A stretch of DNA of 64,000 nucleotides from Caulobacter sp. CCUG 60055 (GCF_022750545.1 NZ_PUIC01000005.1:209488-273487); one strand, 5' to 3'. Shown: positions 27,743 to 40,349, numbered from the stretch's first letter. Translations and numbers: made by a program. The notes: generated by a model not told the origin, from the sequence alone.

Positions 27743-29571
27743 TTAAACCTGGAGGCGCGCCGCCGTCGAACCGCCCGACACCGATACGACATCCAGATCG
27801 CCAGGCCCGACCGATGTCTGGCCGGCCGGCGGCGGCAAAGCGGTCACCTCGCCGCCGTCCCGCGCGGCGGGGGCGACGCCCAGCATGGCGGCGATGTCGG
27901 CGGCGGGCACCGGCGGGCTGATGAAATAGCCCTGGATCTCACGGCAGCCGTGGGTGCGCAGTTCGGCCAGTTGCTCGGCCGTTTCCACCCCCTCGGCCGT
28001 GGTGTCGATGCCGAGGCTGGCGCCCAGGCCGGTGACGGCCCGGACGATCGCCAGGGCGTCGGCGTCGTGCGGCAGGTCGCGGATGAAGGTCTGGTCGATC
28101 TTGATCTTGTCGAACGGGAAGCTGCGCAGGTAGCTCAGCGACGAATAGCCGGTGCCGAAGTCGTCCATGGAGATGCGCACGCCCAGGTCGCGGATGCTGT
28201 GCAGCACCGCCATGTTGGCGGCGTTGTCCTGCAGCAGCACCGACTCGGTGATCTCCAGCTCCAGCCGGTGCGGCGACAGGCCCGAGGCCGACAGCGCCGA
28301 GACCACGGTCTGCACCAGATGGCGGCTGCGGAACTGGGCCGGCGACAGATTGACCGCCAGACGCACATGCTCGGGCCAGGCGGTGGCCTCGGCGCAGGCC
28401 TGGCGCAGCACCCATTCGCCCAGGGGCACGATCAGGCCGATCTCCTCGGCCAGGGGAATGAAGTCGGCGGGCGAGACTAGGCCGCGGGCCGGATGGCGCC
28501 AGCGCAGCAGCGCCTCGCAGCCCTGCACCCGTTCGGCCCCGAGGCTGAACAGCGGCTGGTAGTACAGTTCGAACTCGCCGGCGACGAGGGCGTGGCGCAG
28601 GTCGAGTTCGAGCGCGCGGCGGGTCTGCACCCGGTCGTCCATCGCCCGTTCGAAGAAATGGAACCCGCCGCGGCCCTCGCCCTTGACGCGGTAGAGCGCC
28701 ATGTCGGCCTTCTTCAAGAGCTCGTCGCCGCTGTCGCCGTCCGACGGCGCGGCGGCGATGCCGACGCTGGCGCCGATCACCACCTGATGGCCCATGACGT
28801 CGAAGGGATGGCTGACCGCCTCGACGATGCGGTCGGCCAGGCGGGCGGCGCCGCTGAGATCGTCCAGGCCGGTCTGCACGATGGCGAACTCGTCGCCGCC
28901 CAGGCGGGCGATGGTGTCGCCCTCGCGCACGCAGCCGAGCAGCCGCTTGCCGGCGACCTGGAGCAGGGCGTCGCCGACCGGATGGCCCAGGGTGTCGTTG
29001 ACGGTCTTGAAATGGTCGAGGTCGACGCAGAGCACAGCCAGCATCTCGTCGCGCCGCCGGGCGCGGGCCAGGGCCTCGCTCAGCTCCTTGTGGAACAGCA
29101 CGCGGTTGGGCAGGTCGGTCAGGGCGTCGTAGTGGGCCATGCGCGCCAGCTGGGCCGAGCCGAGGCGGTTGGCTTCGTTGGCGGCCTGCAGCAGGCCCAG
29201 CACCGCGCCGACGCCGACATAGCGGCCCTCGTCGACGATGATGAACCCGCGCAGCAGGTCCGACGGGCGGTCGGTCAGCACGGCGCCGGTGAAATCGGCG
29301 ATCGGGGTCGAGCCCTCGACGACCAGCGGCCCCTTCCCTTGTCCATCAGGGCCGTAACCGGGCGGCGGGCGTAGAGGGCGCGGCCGTACTCCGCCGCCAT
29401 CAGCAGGAAGAACGCGTTGCGCTCGACCAGGCCGATCGGCCGGTCGTCGTCGTCGAGCACCGGCACGATCAAGGTGTCCGGCTCGGCCTTGAACCGGTCA
29501 TACAGCTGTTGACCGAGATGATCGGCGCGCGCCGGCTCCACGGAGACGGCGAGACTGCTTAAACTGGACAT
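27743..29571 (-). pseudogene. Frameshifted CBS-like/GGDEF/EAL cyclic-di-GMP protein
   Basis: Two frames together make one protein of about 609 residues. The first (ATG 29571, with GGAGG seven bases upstream) encodes a CBS-like sensor start ('PVLDDDDRPIGLVERNAFF', 'ALYARRPVTALMDKG'). After 29330-29340 the family continues in the next frame ('GPLVVEGSTPIADFTGAVL'). A GGDEF domain with intact 'RLGGDEFAIV' and an upstream RxxD inhibitory site 'REGD' comes next, then an EAL domain with 'CEALLRWRHP' and 'DDFGTGYSSL'. One base is missing in an A/G run (AAGGGAAGGGG on the coding strand). An assembly error would also explain it. A GTG-started GGDEF-EAL part (from 29281) could still be made. Confidence 0.85.
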
Positions 29572-29701
29572 ACGATGACCTCCAAGAACGGAGAAATCAT
29601 CGCGCGGCTAATGAGGTGCTAACGCCGCCGATCCGGCCCGGCGTTCTCACAAAAACTTCTTCCAATCGTCATAAAGCTTGCCGAACACCTGACGGAACAG
29701 G

Positions 29702-32220
<2,519 letters not shown>

Positions 32221-32410
32221 AAGACGCCGTCGGGCTGAGGCCGTTCGGATCGCCCTCGCCGCGGCGACGTCGGCCAACCCGCCGCTGCGAAGAAGACCGT
32301 CCGCCTCTTCGACCAGGAGACGGTTGAAGCTGCGCTCGGTTAAGAATTTCCAGAGCAGCAGGAATCGCGCCAGGCGCGATATCCTGCAGAGGTGTTCGGC
32401 CAGAGCGCGC

Positions 32411-32887
32411 CTACAGCCCGAGATCGCTCAGCGAGGGATAGTCATCCGGCCGGCGCCCCAGCGGCCAGTGGTACTTGCGATCGGCCTCACGGATCGGGGC
32501 GTCGTTTATGCTGGCGAGGCGGCGGCGCATCAGGCCGCGCTCGTCAAACTCCCAAAGCTCGTTGCCGTAGGACCGAAACCAAGCGCCGACATCGTCGCGC
32601 CATTCATAGGCGAAGCGCACCGCCATGCGGTTTTCTCGGAATCCCCACAGCTCCTTGATGAGACGATAGTCGAGTTCCCGGCTCCACTTCCGGGCCAGAA
32701 AAGTAGCTATCGCTTGGCGACCTTCGAGGAACTCGGCCCGATTGCGCCAGCGGCTGTCGGGCGTGTAGGCCAGCACGACGCGCTCGGGATCGCGCGTGTT
32801 CCAGGCGTCTTCGGCGAGACGAACCTTCCGGACGGCGGCCTCGACGGTCGTGAACGGCGGCGACGGCGAAGGCTCGACTTCCATCAT
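32411..32887 (-). CDS. DUF1348 (SnoaL/NTF2-like) family protein
   Basis: 158-residue nuclear-transport-factor-2-fold protein. '[20 protein letters not shown]', '[19 protein letters not shown]', '[11 protein letters not shown]' and 'SYGNELWEF' match the DUF1348 family closely. No enzymatic role is established. ATG 32887 overlaps the stop of the PNPOx-like gene as ATGA. It is last in a three-gene operon behind the AhpD-like and PNPOx-like genes that is divergent from a LysR regulator. Confidence 0.9.
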   Translation of the reverse strand: MMEVEPSPSPPFTTVEAAVRKVRLAEDAWNTRDPERVVLAYTPDSRWRNRAEFLEGRQAIATFLARKWSRELDYRLIKELWGFRENRMAVRFAYEWRDDVGAWFRSYGNELWEFDERGLMRRRLASINDAPIREADRKYHWPLGRRPDDYPSLSDLGL

Positions 32888-33516
32888 CTTGCTCCTTCCC
32901 CGGCGGCGAGCCTGGCCCGCAGTTCGGCGTTTTCGGCCTCGAGGGCGGTCAGGCGATCGCGCAGCGGCTGCACGGCCTCGGCGATTTCCGCCTGGGTGAA
33001 CCGCGGGGTGATGTGCTGCGGGCAGTTCCAGTCGAACGCGTCGAGATGCAGCCGCAGGATACGTTCGGGCCTGGCCTTGTAGCCGGGCGCGGAAAGGACC
33101 GCCGCAAGGTTCGGATCTGCGTCGAGCGGCACGACCTCGACATGCGCCAGGATCTTGAGCCGCGCCCTGTGCACATAGTCCATCAGGATCAGGGCGACGC
33201 GGTCGTCGGCGCCGATGTTGCCGACGCTGATATACTGTCGATTGCCGCGGTAATCGGCGAAGGCCAGCGTCTTGTCGTCCACGACCATCAGGAAACCGGG
33301 CGGGCCGCCGCGGTGCTGGACATAGGGCCACCCGGTCTCCGAGACGGTCGCCATGTAGAAGCTGTCGCGCCGAGCGATGAAGACGGCCTCATCGTGCGTG
33401 AATCTGTCGGACCGCCGATCGCCGTTGAAGTCCCACCAGACCCGATCGCCGCCCATCGCCGCCTGCGCCGCGCGAACGCTCGGCGTCGCGGTGATATCGA
33501 GGAATCCATAGGACAT
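32884..33516 (-). CDS. Pyridoxamine 5'-phosphate oxidase-like flavoprotein
   Basis: 210-residue split-barrel FMN-binding protein. '[20 protein letters not shown]', '[20 protein letters not shown]', '[13 protein letters not shown]' and 'VALILMDY' are the PNPOx-like core, and a coiled C-terminal helix of Glu/Ala/Leu follows. It is more likely a general oxidoreductase than vitamin B6 PdxH. ATG 33516 is chosen for homology; ATG 33534 is an alternative. A strong stem-loop lies just upstream, between it and the AhpD-like gene. Confidence 0.88.
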   Translation of the reverse strand: MSYGFLDITATPSVRAAQAAMGGDRVWWDFNGDRRSDRFTHDEAVFIARRDSFYMATVSETGWPYVQHRGGPPGFLMVVDDKTLAFADYRGNRQYISVGNIGADDRVALILMDYVHRARLKILAHVEVVPLDADPNLAAVLSAPGYKARPERILRLHLDAFDWNCPQHITPRFTQAEIAEAVQPLRDRLTALEAENAELRARLAAGEGAR

Positions 33517-33540
33517 GGTCGAGTTCCCACCCATGAGGAA

Positions 33541-33580
33541 GGCGTGGGCTGGCGGCCAGAACGGCCTGCCAGCCCGCGCC
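33541..33580 (-). other. Intercistronic stem-loop between AhpD-like and PNPOx-like genes
   Basis: GGGCTGGC (33546-33553) pairs with GCCAGCCC (33568-33575), with an inner GGCC/GGCC pair and an outer extension to 33541/33580. There is no T tract in the transcription direction, so it is more likely a processing or mRNA-stability element than a terminator. Confidence 0.5.
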
Positions 33581-33585
33581 GGCCG

Positions 33586-34131
33586 TCAGGCAGCTTCGGC
33601 GGCGTGGACGACGGGGAAGTCGATGTCGGTCTGCGCGACCACATTGAGCAGGTTGGTGAAGACGTTCTCGGCCGCGACGGCGATGATCTCAACGATCTGG
33701 CCGTCGGAGAAGCCGGCGTCGCGAACCGCCTTGATGTCGCCGCCGCTGACCTTGCCGCGTTCGCGCACCACCTTGGCCGCGAATCGGACCGCCGCATCCG
33801 CCTTTGCGTCGCCGGATCGGCCCTTGCGGTTGAGGGCGATCTCTTCCGACGTGATCTTCGCCAGGTTCAGCCCGAGATAGCTGTGCGCGGACAGGCAGTA
33901 GTCGCAGTCGTTCACCTGGGCGACGGCGAGTGCGATCCGCTCGCGCGTCTTGACGTCGAGCGTCCCGGCGAGCGCGCCGTTGTTGCTGGTGAAGCCCTGC
34001 AATACGGCCGGGCTGGCGGCGATCAGGCCGAACATGTTGGGGACGACGCCGAGTTGCTTTTGGACGGCGTCCAGGATCGGCTTGGACGCATCGGGGACAT
34101 CGTCGCGGGCGGGAATTGTCAGGCGGGACAT
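33586..34131 (-). CDS. Carboxymuconolactone decarboxylase / AhpD-like peroxidase family
   Basis: 181-residue helical thiol protein. The AhpD-type active site is 'CDYCLSAHS' (CxxC with the following His, about residues 76-84). 'PNMFGLIAASPAVLQGF' and 'IVEIIAVAAENVFTNLLNVV' complete the CMD fold. It probably reduces peroxides or other electrophiles. It is first in the three-gene operon divergent from the LysR gene, which suggests induction by LysR in response to a reactive compound (inference). Confidence 0.92.
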   Translation of the reverse strand: MSRLTIPARDDVPDASKPILDAVQKQLGVVPNMFGLIAASPAVLQGFTSNNGALAGTLDVKTRERIALAVAQVNDCDYCLSAHSYLGLNLAKITSEEIALNRKGRSGDAKADAAVRFAAKVVRERGKVSGGDIKAVRDAGFSDGQIVEIIAVAAENVFTNLLNVVAQTDIDFPVVHAAEAA

Positions 34132-34228
34132 GGCCGTTTCCTTCGCAGGTCCGAAACCAGAGCGGTTACGTGCTTCAGGATATATCGGGTTCCGAATAAT
34201 GAGATAATATGGCGGTTATGGGAAAGTA

Positions 34229-34241
34229 ATTCTCGAAGAAT
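34229..34241. promoter_or_regulatory. ATTCT-CGA-AGAAT inverted repeat, candidate LysR site
   Basis: A perfect 5-bp inverted repeat with a 3-base spacer lies ten bases before the LysR ATG, in the AT-rich 119-base gap shared with the AhpD-like operon. A related TTCCGAA lies at about 34190. The position suits self-repression by the LysR protein. Confidence 0.45.
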
Positions 34242-34250
34242 GGTATATTT

Positions 34251-35156
34251 ATGGACCGTCTTGAAGCCATGAAGATCCTGTTGCGGGTGGTCGACACAGG
34301 AAGCTTCTCGGCCGCCAGCAGGGCGCTGGGCGTGCCCCTGGCCACTGTGAGCCGGAAGGTGGGCGAGCTTGAAGCCCATCTGGGGACCAGGCTCCTGACT
34401 CGCACCACGCGCAAAGTTGCCGTGACCGATCCTGGCGCCGCCTATGTGGTTTCGGCTAGGCGCATCCTCGATGAGTTGGACGAGACCGAGCGCGCCGCCT
34501 CCGGAGAATTCCATGCGCCGCGTGGCGAACTGGTGGTGACGGCGCCGATCCTGTTCGGACAGCTGCACATCCTTCCGGTCATCACCGAGTTCCTGGCCGC
34601 CTATCCGGAAATCAACGTCCGGCTGGCGCTGGCGGACCGCAACCTTCACCTGCTCGAGGACCATGTCGATATGGCGGCGCGGATCGGGCCCTTGCCGGAC
34701 AGCCGCATGGTGGCCACGCGCATCGGTTCGATGCGGACGGTTGTGTGCGCCAGCCCGGAGCTGCTCGCCGTCCACGGCCTGCCCAAGGCCCCCGAGGACC
34801 TGGCGAACCTGCCCGCCGTCAATTTCGATTTCCTGTCCCCGGCCTCAGTCTGGCCATTCAGGCGGAAAGACACCAAAGGCGGTTTCGACATGCCTATCCG
34901 GCCACGTCTCTCCGTCTCCACTGCGGAAGCGGCGGTCTGGGCGGCGGCTCAAGGCGTCGGCGTGGCTCGAGTGCTCCACTATCAATGCGCGGACGCCGTG
35001 CGCGACGGGTCGCTCCGCATCGTCCTGACGGACTTCGAGGTTGAACCCCTGCCAGTTCACTTGATGCACGCCGGGCGTGGCGCGCTACCCTCAAAGATGC
35101 GGGTCTTCCTGGACTTCGCCGCAGATCGCCTCAGGAAAAGGCTGACCTCGTTCTGA
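34251..35156 (+). CDS. LysR-family transcriptional regulator
   Basis: 301 residues. The N-terminal winged helix is typical of the CrgA-like subgroup ('MDRLEAMKILLRVVDTGSFS', 'PLATVSRKVGELEAHLGTRL', 'LLTRTTRKVAVTDPG'), followed by a periplasmic-binding-type effector domain. ATG 34251 follows the ATTCT/AGAAT palindrome. It is divergent from the AhpD-like/PNPOx-like/DUF1348 operon, its likely target. Confidence 0.93.
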   Translation: MDRLEAMKILLRVVDTGSFSAASRALGVPLATVSRKVGELEAHLGTRLLTRTTRKVAVTDPGAAYVVSARRILDELDETERAASGEFHAPRGELVVTAPILFGQLHILPVITEFLAAYPEINVRLALADRNLHLLEDHVDMAARIGPLPDSRMVATRIGSMRTVVCASPELLAVHGLPKAPEDLANLPAVNFDFLSPASVWPFRRKDTKGGFDMPIRPRLSVSTAEAAVWAAAQGVGVARVLHYQCADAVRDGSLRIVLTDFEVEPLPVHLMHAGRGALPSKMRVFLDFAADRLRKRLTSF

Positions 35157-35221
35157 CATTCCGGCGACGGCCTTCGGGTTTTCGCCCGGCCTGGTCGCGC
35201 AACGCCCCTGGCGGCGAGCAT

Positions 35222-35243
35222 CTCCCCTCATCGCGGGGGGAAG
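35222..35243. repeat. Short GC-rich palindromic repeat (REP-like), copy 1
   Basis: CTCCCCTCATCGCGGGGGGAAG is an imperfect palindrome between the convergent LysR and accA genes. It shares TCGCGGGGGGAAG with the copy at 37454-37478. Such short elements are common in Caulobacteraceae intergenic regions. Confidence 0.5.
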
Positions 35244-35254
35244 ACCAAAAAGCC

Positions 35255-36217
35255 TCAGGCGACGCCGGTCTGGCCGATGGCGTAGAAGCGTTCGGCCCGC
35301 TGCTTGCGCACCTGGTCGGGCGTCAGGCCGAGCAGGGCCTTCAGCTCCTCCTCGACCGCGTCGCCGACGGCGCGGATGGCGGCTTCGGGATCGGAATGGG
35401 CCCCGCCCGCCGGCTCTTGGATGATGCGGTCGACGATGCCGTAGCCGATCAGGTCCTGGGCGGTGATCTTCATCGACACCGCCGCGTCCTTGGCCCGCGC
35501 GCCGTCGCGGAACAGGATCGAGGCCGCCCCCTCGGGCGAGATCACCGAATAGATCGAGTGTTCGAGGATCAGCACCTTGTTGGCCGCCGCCAGGGCGATG
35601 GCCCCGCCCGAGCCGCCCTCGCCGGTGACCGTGGTCACCATCGGCGTGCCCAGGGTCAGGCCGCGCTCGGTCGAGCGGGCGATGGCCTCGGACTGGCCGC
35701 GCTCCTCGGCGCCGACGCCCGGATAGGCCCCGGCGGTATCGACGAAGGTGACCACCGGCATGTTGAATTGCTCGGCCATGTCCATCAGGCGCACGGCCTT
35801 GCGGTAGCCTTCGGGCCGGGCCATGCCGAAGTTGTGCTTGATGCGGGTGACGGTGTCGTGGCCCTTCTCGTGGCCCATCACCACCACCGGCACGCCGCGG
35901 AAACGGCCCAGGCCGCCGACGATGGCCTGGTCGTCGGCGAACTTGCGGTCGCCGCGCAGCTCGACGAACTCCTCGATCAGACCCTCGACATAGTCGACGA
36001 AGTGCGGCCGCTCGGGATGGCGCGCCACCTGGGTCTTCTGCCAGGCGTCCAGGCCGGCGTAGGCTTCCCGCCGCAAGGTGTCGACCCGCGAGCGCAGGGC
36101 GGCGATCTCGGCGTCGAACGCGCCCGGGCCGGCGGTCTCGGAGAGCTTGGACAGCTCCTCGATCTTGGTTTCCAGCTCGGCGATGGGACGCTCGAACTCG
36201 AGGTAGTGCGCGGCCAT
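35255..36217 (-). CDS. accA: Acetyl-CoA carboxylase carboxyltransferase subunit alpha
   Basis: One half of the carboxyltransferase that makes malonyl-CoA, partner of AccD. The 320-residue protein has the family start 'YLEFERPIAELETKIEEL', a long helical N terminus ('YAGLDAWQKTQVARHPERP'), then the crotonase-type core with 'GRFRGVPVVVMGHEKG', 'FVDTAGAYPGVGAEERGQSE' and 'GEGGSGGAIALAAAN'. Start ATG 36217. The neighbours are unrelated, so it is probably transcribed alone. Confidence 0.98.
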   Translation of the reverse strand: MAAHYLEFERPIAELETKIEELSKLSETAGPGAFDAEIAALRSRVDTLRREAYAGLDAWQKTQVARHPERPHFVDYVEGLIEEFVELRGDRKFADDQAIVGGLGRFRGVPVVVMGHEKGHDTVTRIKHNFGMARPEGYRKAVRLMDMAEQFNMPVVTFVDTAGAYPGVGAEERGQSEAIARSTERGLTLGTPMVTTVTGEGGSGGAIALAAANKVLILEHSIYSVISPEGAASILFRDGARAKDAAVSMKITAQDLIGYGIVDRIIQEPAGGAHSDPEAAIRAVGDAVEEELKALLGLTPDQVRKQRAERFYAIGQTGVA

Positions 36218-36325
36218 TGGGACTCGGGATTGCCGTGGACGGAAGCGCCGGAAACTAGAGCGCGGCCGGCCAAAGGGGAAGCGGCTTTGCGCCGGAGGCT
36301 CCCGGCGGGGCGCGCGGGCTCCGGC

Positions 36326-37375
36326 TTAGAACCCGTAGGCGGCGGCGTAGTCCCGGTCCTTGGCGGCGATCTGCTTGGCCAGGTTCACGATCACCTTGGC
36401 CTGTTTCCAGGTGGCGTCGTCCTGCATCTTGCCGTCCAGCATGGCCACGCCCGAGCCGTCCGGCATCGCCTCCAGGATGCGACGGGCGAAGGCGACCTCG
36501 GCCGGGTCGGGGCTGAACACCGCCTTGGCGATGGCGATCTGGCTGGGATGCAGGCTCCAGGCCCCGGCGCAGCCCATCAGGAAGGCGTTGCGGAACTGCT
36601 GCTCGCAGGCGACCGGGTCGTCGATGGCCCCGAACGGGCCGTAGAACGGCTTGATGCCGTAGGCGGCGCAGGCGTCGACCATCCTGGCGAAGGTGTAGTG
36701 CCACAGGTCCTGCTGCACCGAGACGCGCTCGCCGCCGTCGGCGCGGGGGTCCTCGATCACCCGATAGCCGGGATGGCCGCCGCCGACGCGGGTGGTCTTC
36801 ATGGCCCGGCTGGCGGCGAGGTCGGCGGGGCCGAGGCTGATCCCCTGCATGCGCGGGCTGGCCCCGGCGATGGCCTCGACATTGTTGACGCCCTCGGCGG
36901 TCTCGAGGATGGCGTGCAGCAGGATCGGCCTTTGCAGGTGATGCTTGGCCTCCAGCGAAGCCAGCAACTGGTCCATGTAGAAGATGTCCCACGGCCCCTC
37001 GACCTTGGGCACCATGAGGACGTCCAGCTTCGAGCCGGCCTTGGCGACGATCTCGGTCACCTCGTCCAGGTGCCAGGGCGAATTCAGACAGTTGATCCGC
37101 GCCCAGAAGCCGACGCCCATCGAGGCGAAGTCGATGTTGCGGGCCATGTCGATCAGGCCGGCGCGGGCGGCTTCCTTGGCGTCGGCGGGGATGGCGTCTT
37201 CGAGATTGGCCAGGATCACGTCCACGGTCGGGGCGATCTCGGGCACCTTGGCGCGCACCTTGTCGAGGTGCGGCGGCACGAAGTGGATCATGCGCTCGAC
37301 GCGGACCGGCGGCTCGCGCAGCGGCGCCGGCGCGCCGATGGCCAAGGGCTTGAAAAATCCACGCGGCGTCTTCAT
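36326..37375 (-). CDS. HpcH/HpaI aldolase family CoA-ester lyase
   Basis: 349-residue TIM-barrel lyase of the CitE/malyl-CoA lyase group. The acidic metal-binding motif is '[18 protein letters not shown]', then '[16 protein letters not shown]', '[13 protein letters not shown]', '[15 protein letters not shown]' with the catalytic Glu, and '[11 protein letters not shown]'. The length and '[21 protein letters not shown]' fit L-malyl-CoA/beta-methylmalyl-CoA lyase-like proteins. The specific CoA ester is not certain. It is separate from accA by about 108 bases. Confidence 0.87.
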   Translation of the reverse strand: MKTPRGFFKPLAIGAPAPLREPPVRVERMIHFVPPHLDKVRAKVPEIAPTVDVILANLEDAIPADAKEAARAGLIDMARNIDFASMGVGFWARINCLNSPWHLDEVTEIVAKAGSKLDVLMVPKVEGPWDIFYMDQLLASLEAKHHLQRPILLHAILETAEGVNNVEAIAGASPRMQGISLGPADLAASRAMKTTRVGGGHPGYRVIEDPRADGGERVSVQQDLWHYTFARMVDACAAYGIKPFYGPFGAIDDPVACEQQFRNAFLMGCAGAWSLHPSQIAIAKAVFSPDPAEVAFARRILEAMPDGSGVAMLDGKMQDDATWKQAKVIVNLAKQIAAKDRDYAAAYGF

Positions 37376-37453
37376 CGGCGCATCCCCGTCGTTTCTTTTC
37401 GCAGTTGCGAAGAGCTTTGCGGCGACGGGAACGGAGCGTCAAGAATGAACCGT

Positions 37454-37478
37454 CCTTCCCCCGATCGCGGGGGGAAGG
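37454..37478. repeat. Short GC-rich palindromic repeat (REP-like), copy 2
   Basis: CCTTCCCCC (37454-37462) pairs perfectly with GGGGGAAGG (37470-37478) around a 7-base loop, between the aldo-keto reductase stop and the CoA-lyase start. It is related to the element at 35222. Confidence 0.55.
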
Positions 37479-37488
37479 GCGGGTGAGC

Positions 37489-38583
<1,095 letters not shown>

Positions 38584-38589
38584 TCATCA

Positions 38590-39498
38590 ATGGATCGTCG
38601 CCCCCTGCCCGACCTGGCCGTGTTCGCCCTCGTCGCCGAACGGCGCAGCTTTCGCCGGGCGGCCGCCGAGCTGGGGGTCTCCGCCTCGGCCCTGAGCCAC
38701 GCCATCCGCAATATCGAGACCCGGCTGGGCGTGCGCCTGCTGCATCGGACCACCCGCAGCGTCGCGCCCACCGAGGCGGGCGAGCGGCTGCTGGCGCGGC
38801 TGGCCCCGGCCCTGGCCGACATCGACGAGGCCCTGAACGAGGTGGCCAGCTTCCGCGACCGGCCGTCGGGCCGGCTGCGGCTGAACATGGCGCGCTCGGC
38901 GGCCCGCATGCTCATCGCGCCGGAGGTCGGCGGCTTCCTCAAGGCCTATCCCGACATCCGGCTGGAGATCGTCACCGACGACGGCCTGGTCGACATCGTC
39001 GCCGGCGGGTTCGACGCCGGCCTGCGCCTGGGCGAGAGCCTGCAGGCCGACATGATCGCGGTGCCGGTCAGCGGCGACGTGCGGTTGGTGGCCGTGGGCT
39101 CGCCCGACTATCTGCGCCGCTGCGGCGCGCCAGCCTCGCCCGCCGACCTGACCGGCCATGTCTGCTTTCGCACCCGCTTTCCCAGCGGGGCGATGTTCCC
39201 CTGGGAGTTCGAGCGGCGGGGCGAGACGGCGGTCGTGCATGTCGACGGCCCGCTGGTCTCGGACGAGGCCGAGGTCATCCGGCAGGCCGCGTTGCAGGGC
39301 GCGGGCCTGGCCTTCCTGTTCGAGGGCCTGGTCCAGGCCGAGATCGCCGACGGCCGCCTGGTCCAGGTGCTGCCGGACTGGTGCGAGAGCTTCCCCGGCT
39401 TCTTCCTCTATTATCCCAGCCGGCGGCAGGTCTCGCCGGCCCTGCGCGCCTTCATCGACTGGATGCGATGGCCGAGGCCTTCCCGCCGAGCTCCATGA
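38590..39498 (+). CDS. LysR-family transcriptional regulator
   Basis: 302 residues. HTH 'LAVFALVAERRSFRRAAAEL', 'VSASALSHAIRNIETRLGVR', 'LLHRTTRSVAPTEAG', followed by a standard effector domain ('LVDIVAGGFDAGLRLGESL'). ATG 38590 is the first start after the divergent gap, where two GATTC sites (38559 and 38581) lie. The last 47 bases overlap the 3' end of the LysE gene on the opposite strand, so one coding end is read in both directions. Confidence 0.92.
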   Translation: MDRRPLPDLAVFALVAERRSFRRAAAELGVSASALSHAIRNIETRLGVRLLHRTTRSVAPTEAGERLLARLAPALADIDEALNEVASFRDRPSGRLRLNMARSAARMLIAPEVGGFLKAYPDIRLEIVTDDGLVDIVAGGFDAGLRLGESLQADMIAVPVSGDVRLVAVGSPDYLRRCGAPASPADLTGHVCFRTRFPSGAMFPWEFERRGETAVVHVDGPLVSDEAEVIRQAALQGAGLAFLFEGLVQAEIADGRLVQVLPDWCESFPGFFLYYPSRRQVSPALRAFIDWMRWPRPSRRAP

Positions 39499-40084
39499 AG
39501 AACGGGATCAGCGAGGCCAGCAGCAGCAGGGCCATGGCGATATTGAACGTCCGCAGCGCCGTCGGCCGGTCGAGGAAACGCCGCAGCCCTTGGCCGAACC
39601 CCGCCCAGGAGGCGACGCACGGGCCGTTGATCAGGGTGAAGATCACGGCCACCGCCACCACGTTGAAGACGTAGCCGGCGGTCGGGGCGTAGGCGGTGAC
39701 CGCGCCCAGCGCCATGGCCCAGGCCTTGGGGTTGACCCACTGGAAGGCGGCGGCCTGGAGAAAGGTCATCGGCTCGCCGTCGGCGGCGCCGGCCTTGAGG
39801 CCCTCGGCGGTGGCGATGCGCCAGGCCAGATAGACCATGTAGGCCGCCCCAGCCCAGCGCAGCACGTCGTAGAGCCAGGGCGCCAGGGCGAACAGGCCGC
39901 CCAGGCCCCAGCCGACGGCGACGACCATCGGGCCGAAGCCGACGCTGACGCCCAGCATGTGCGGCACGCTGCGCCGGAACCCGAAATTGGCCCCCGAGGC
40001 CAGCAGCATCATGTTGTTCGGCCCCGGCGTGATCGACGCGACGAAAGCGAAGAGCGCCAGGGCGGCGACCAGGCTCGGGGTCAT
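39452..40084 (-). CDS. LysE/RhtB-family amino-acid exporter
   Basis: 210-residue inner-membrane exporter with about six helices. The start 'ALFAFVASITPGPNNMMLL' is the LysE/RhtB signature, followed by 'GFRRSVPHMLGVSVGFG', 'WAGAAYMVYLAWRI' and 'FQWVNPKAWAM'. ATG 40084 overlaps the stop of the small upstream membrane gene as ATGA. Its 3' end overlaps the convergent LysR gene. With the divergent MocR regulator this looks like an amine/amino-acid export unit. Confidence 0.92.
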   Translation of the reverse strand: MTPSLVAALALFAFVASITPGPNNMMLLASGANFGFRRSVPHMLGVSVGFGPMVVAVGWGLGGLFALAPWLYDVLRWAGAAYMVYLAWRIATAEGLKAGAADGEPMTFLQAAAFQWVNPKAWAMALGAVTAYAPTAGYVFNVVAVAVIFTLINGPCVASWAGFGQGLRRFLDRPTALRTFNIAMALLLLASLIPFFMELGGKASAIASSR

Positions 40085-40332
40085 CGGCCGCACCTCGACA
40101 GCGGGACCGGCTCCAGGGGCGTTCCCACCTTGGCCAGGACGTAGGGCGAAGACATGTCGACCGCGCAGGCGGCCGGCGGGGCGGCCGGCTTGGCCGCCTC
40201 CGCTCCGGATACGGGCGTCGTCGCGCCAAGCGAGGCAACCGCCAGGGCGGCGACCAGGGCGAGCGCGGCGAACAGGCCCGCGACGACCAGGCCACGGAGG
40301 GGCGGACCACGCGCGGGGACGGAAATTTCCAT
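40081..40332 (-). CDS. Small single-span membrane protein, hypothetical
   Basis: 83 residues with one membrane helix (about 14-36, Leu/Ala/Val) and an exported Ala/Pro tail containing two Cys ('PAACAVDMSS', 'PLSRCGR'). Family not recognised. Start ATG 40332 has no ribosome site; ATG 40359 lies inside the first palindrome and is the alternative. Its stop is coupled to the LysE exporter (ATGA). It is co-transcribed with the exporter by position. Confidence 0.55.
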   Translation of the reverse strand: MEISVPARGPPLRGLVVAGLFAALALVAALAVASLGATTPVSGAEAAKPAAPPAACAVDMSSPYVLAKVGTPLEPVPLSRCGR

Positions 40333-40349
40333 GGGAGGCGGGACGCTTT

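Noticed and set aside
29330..29343. Programmed -1 frameshift signal in the GGDEF-EAL gene
   Set aside because: The A/G run is not in the X-XXY-YYZ register of the upstream frame, and no downstream pseudoknot was recognised. A deletion is simpler.
32221..32410. Protein-like minus-strand stretch between guaD and the DUF1348 gene (for example LTERSFNRLLVEEADGLL)
   Set aside because: No start codon, no recognised family, and it runs into the guaD tail. It may be a gene remnant but is too weak to list.
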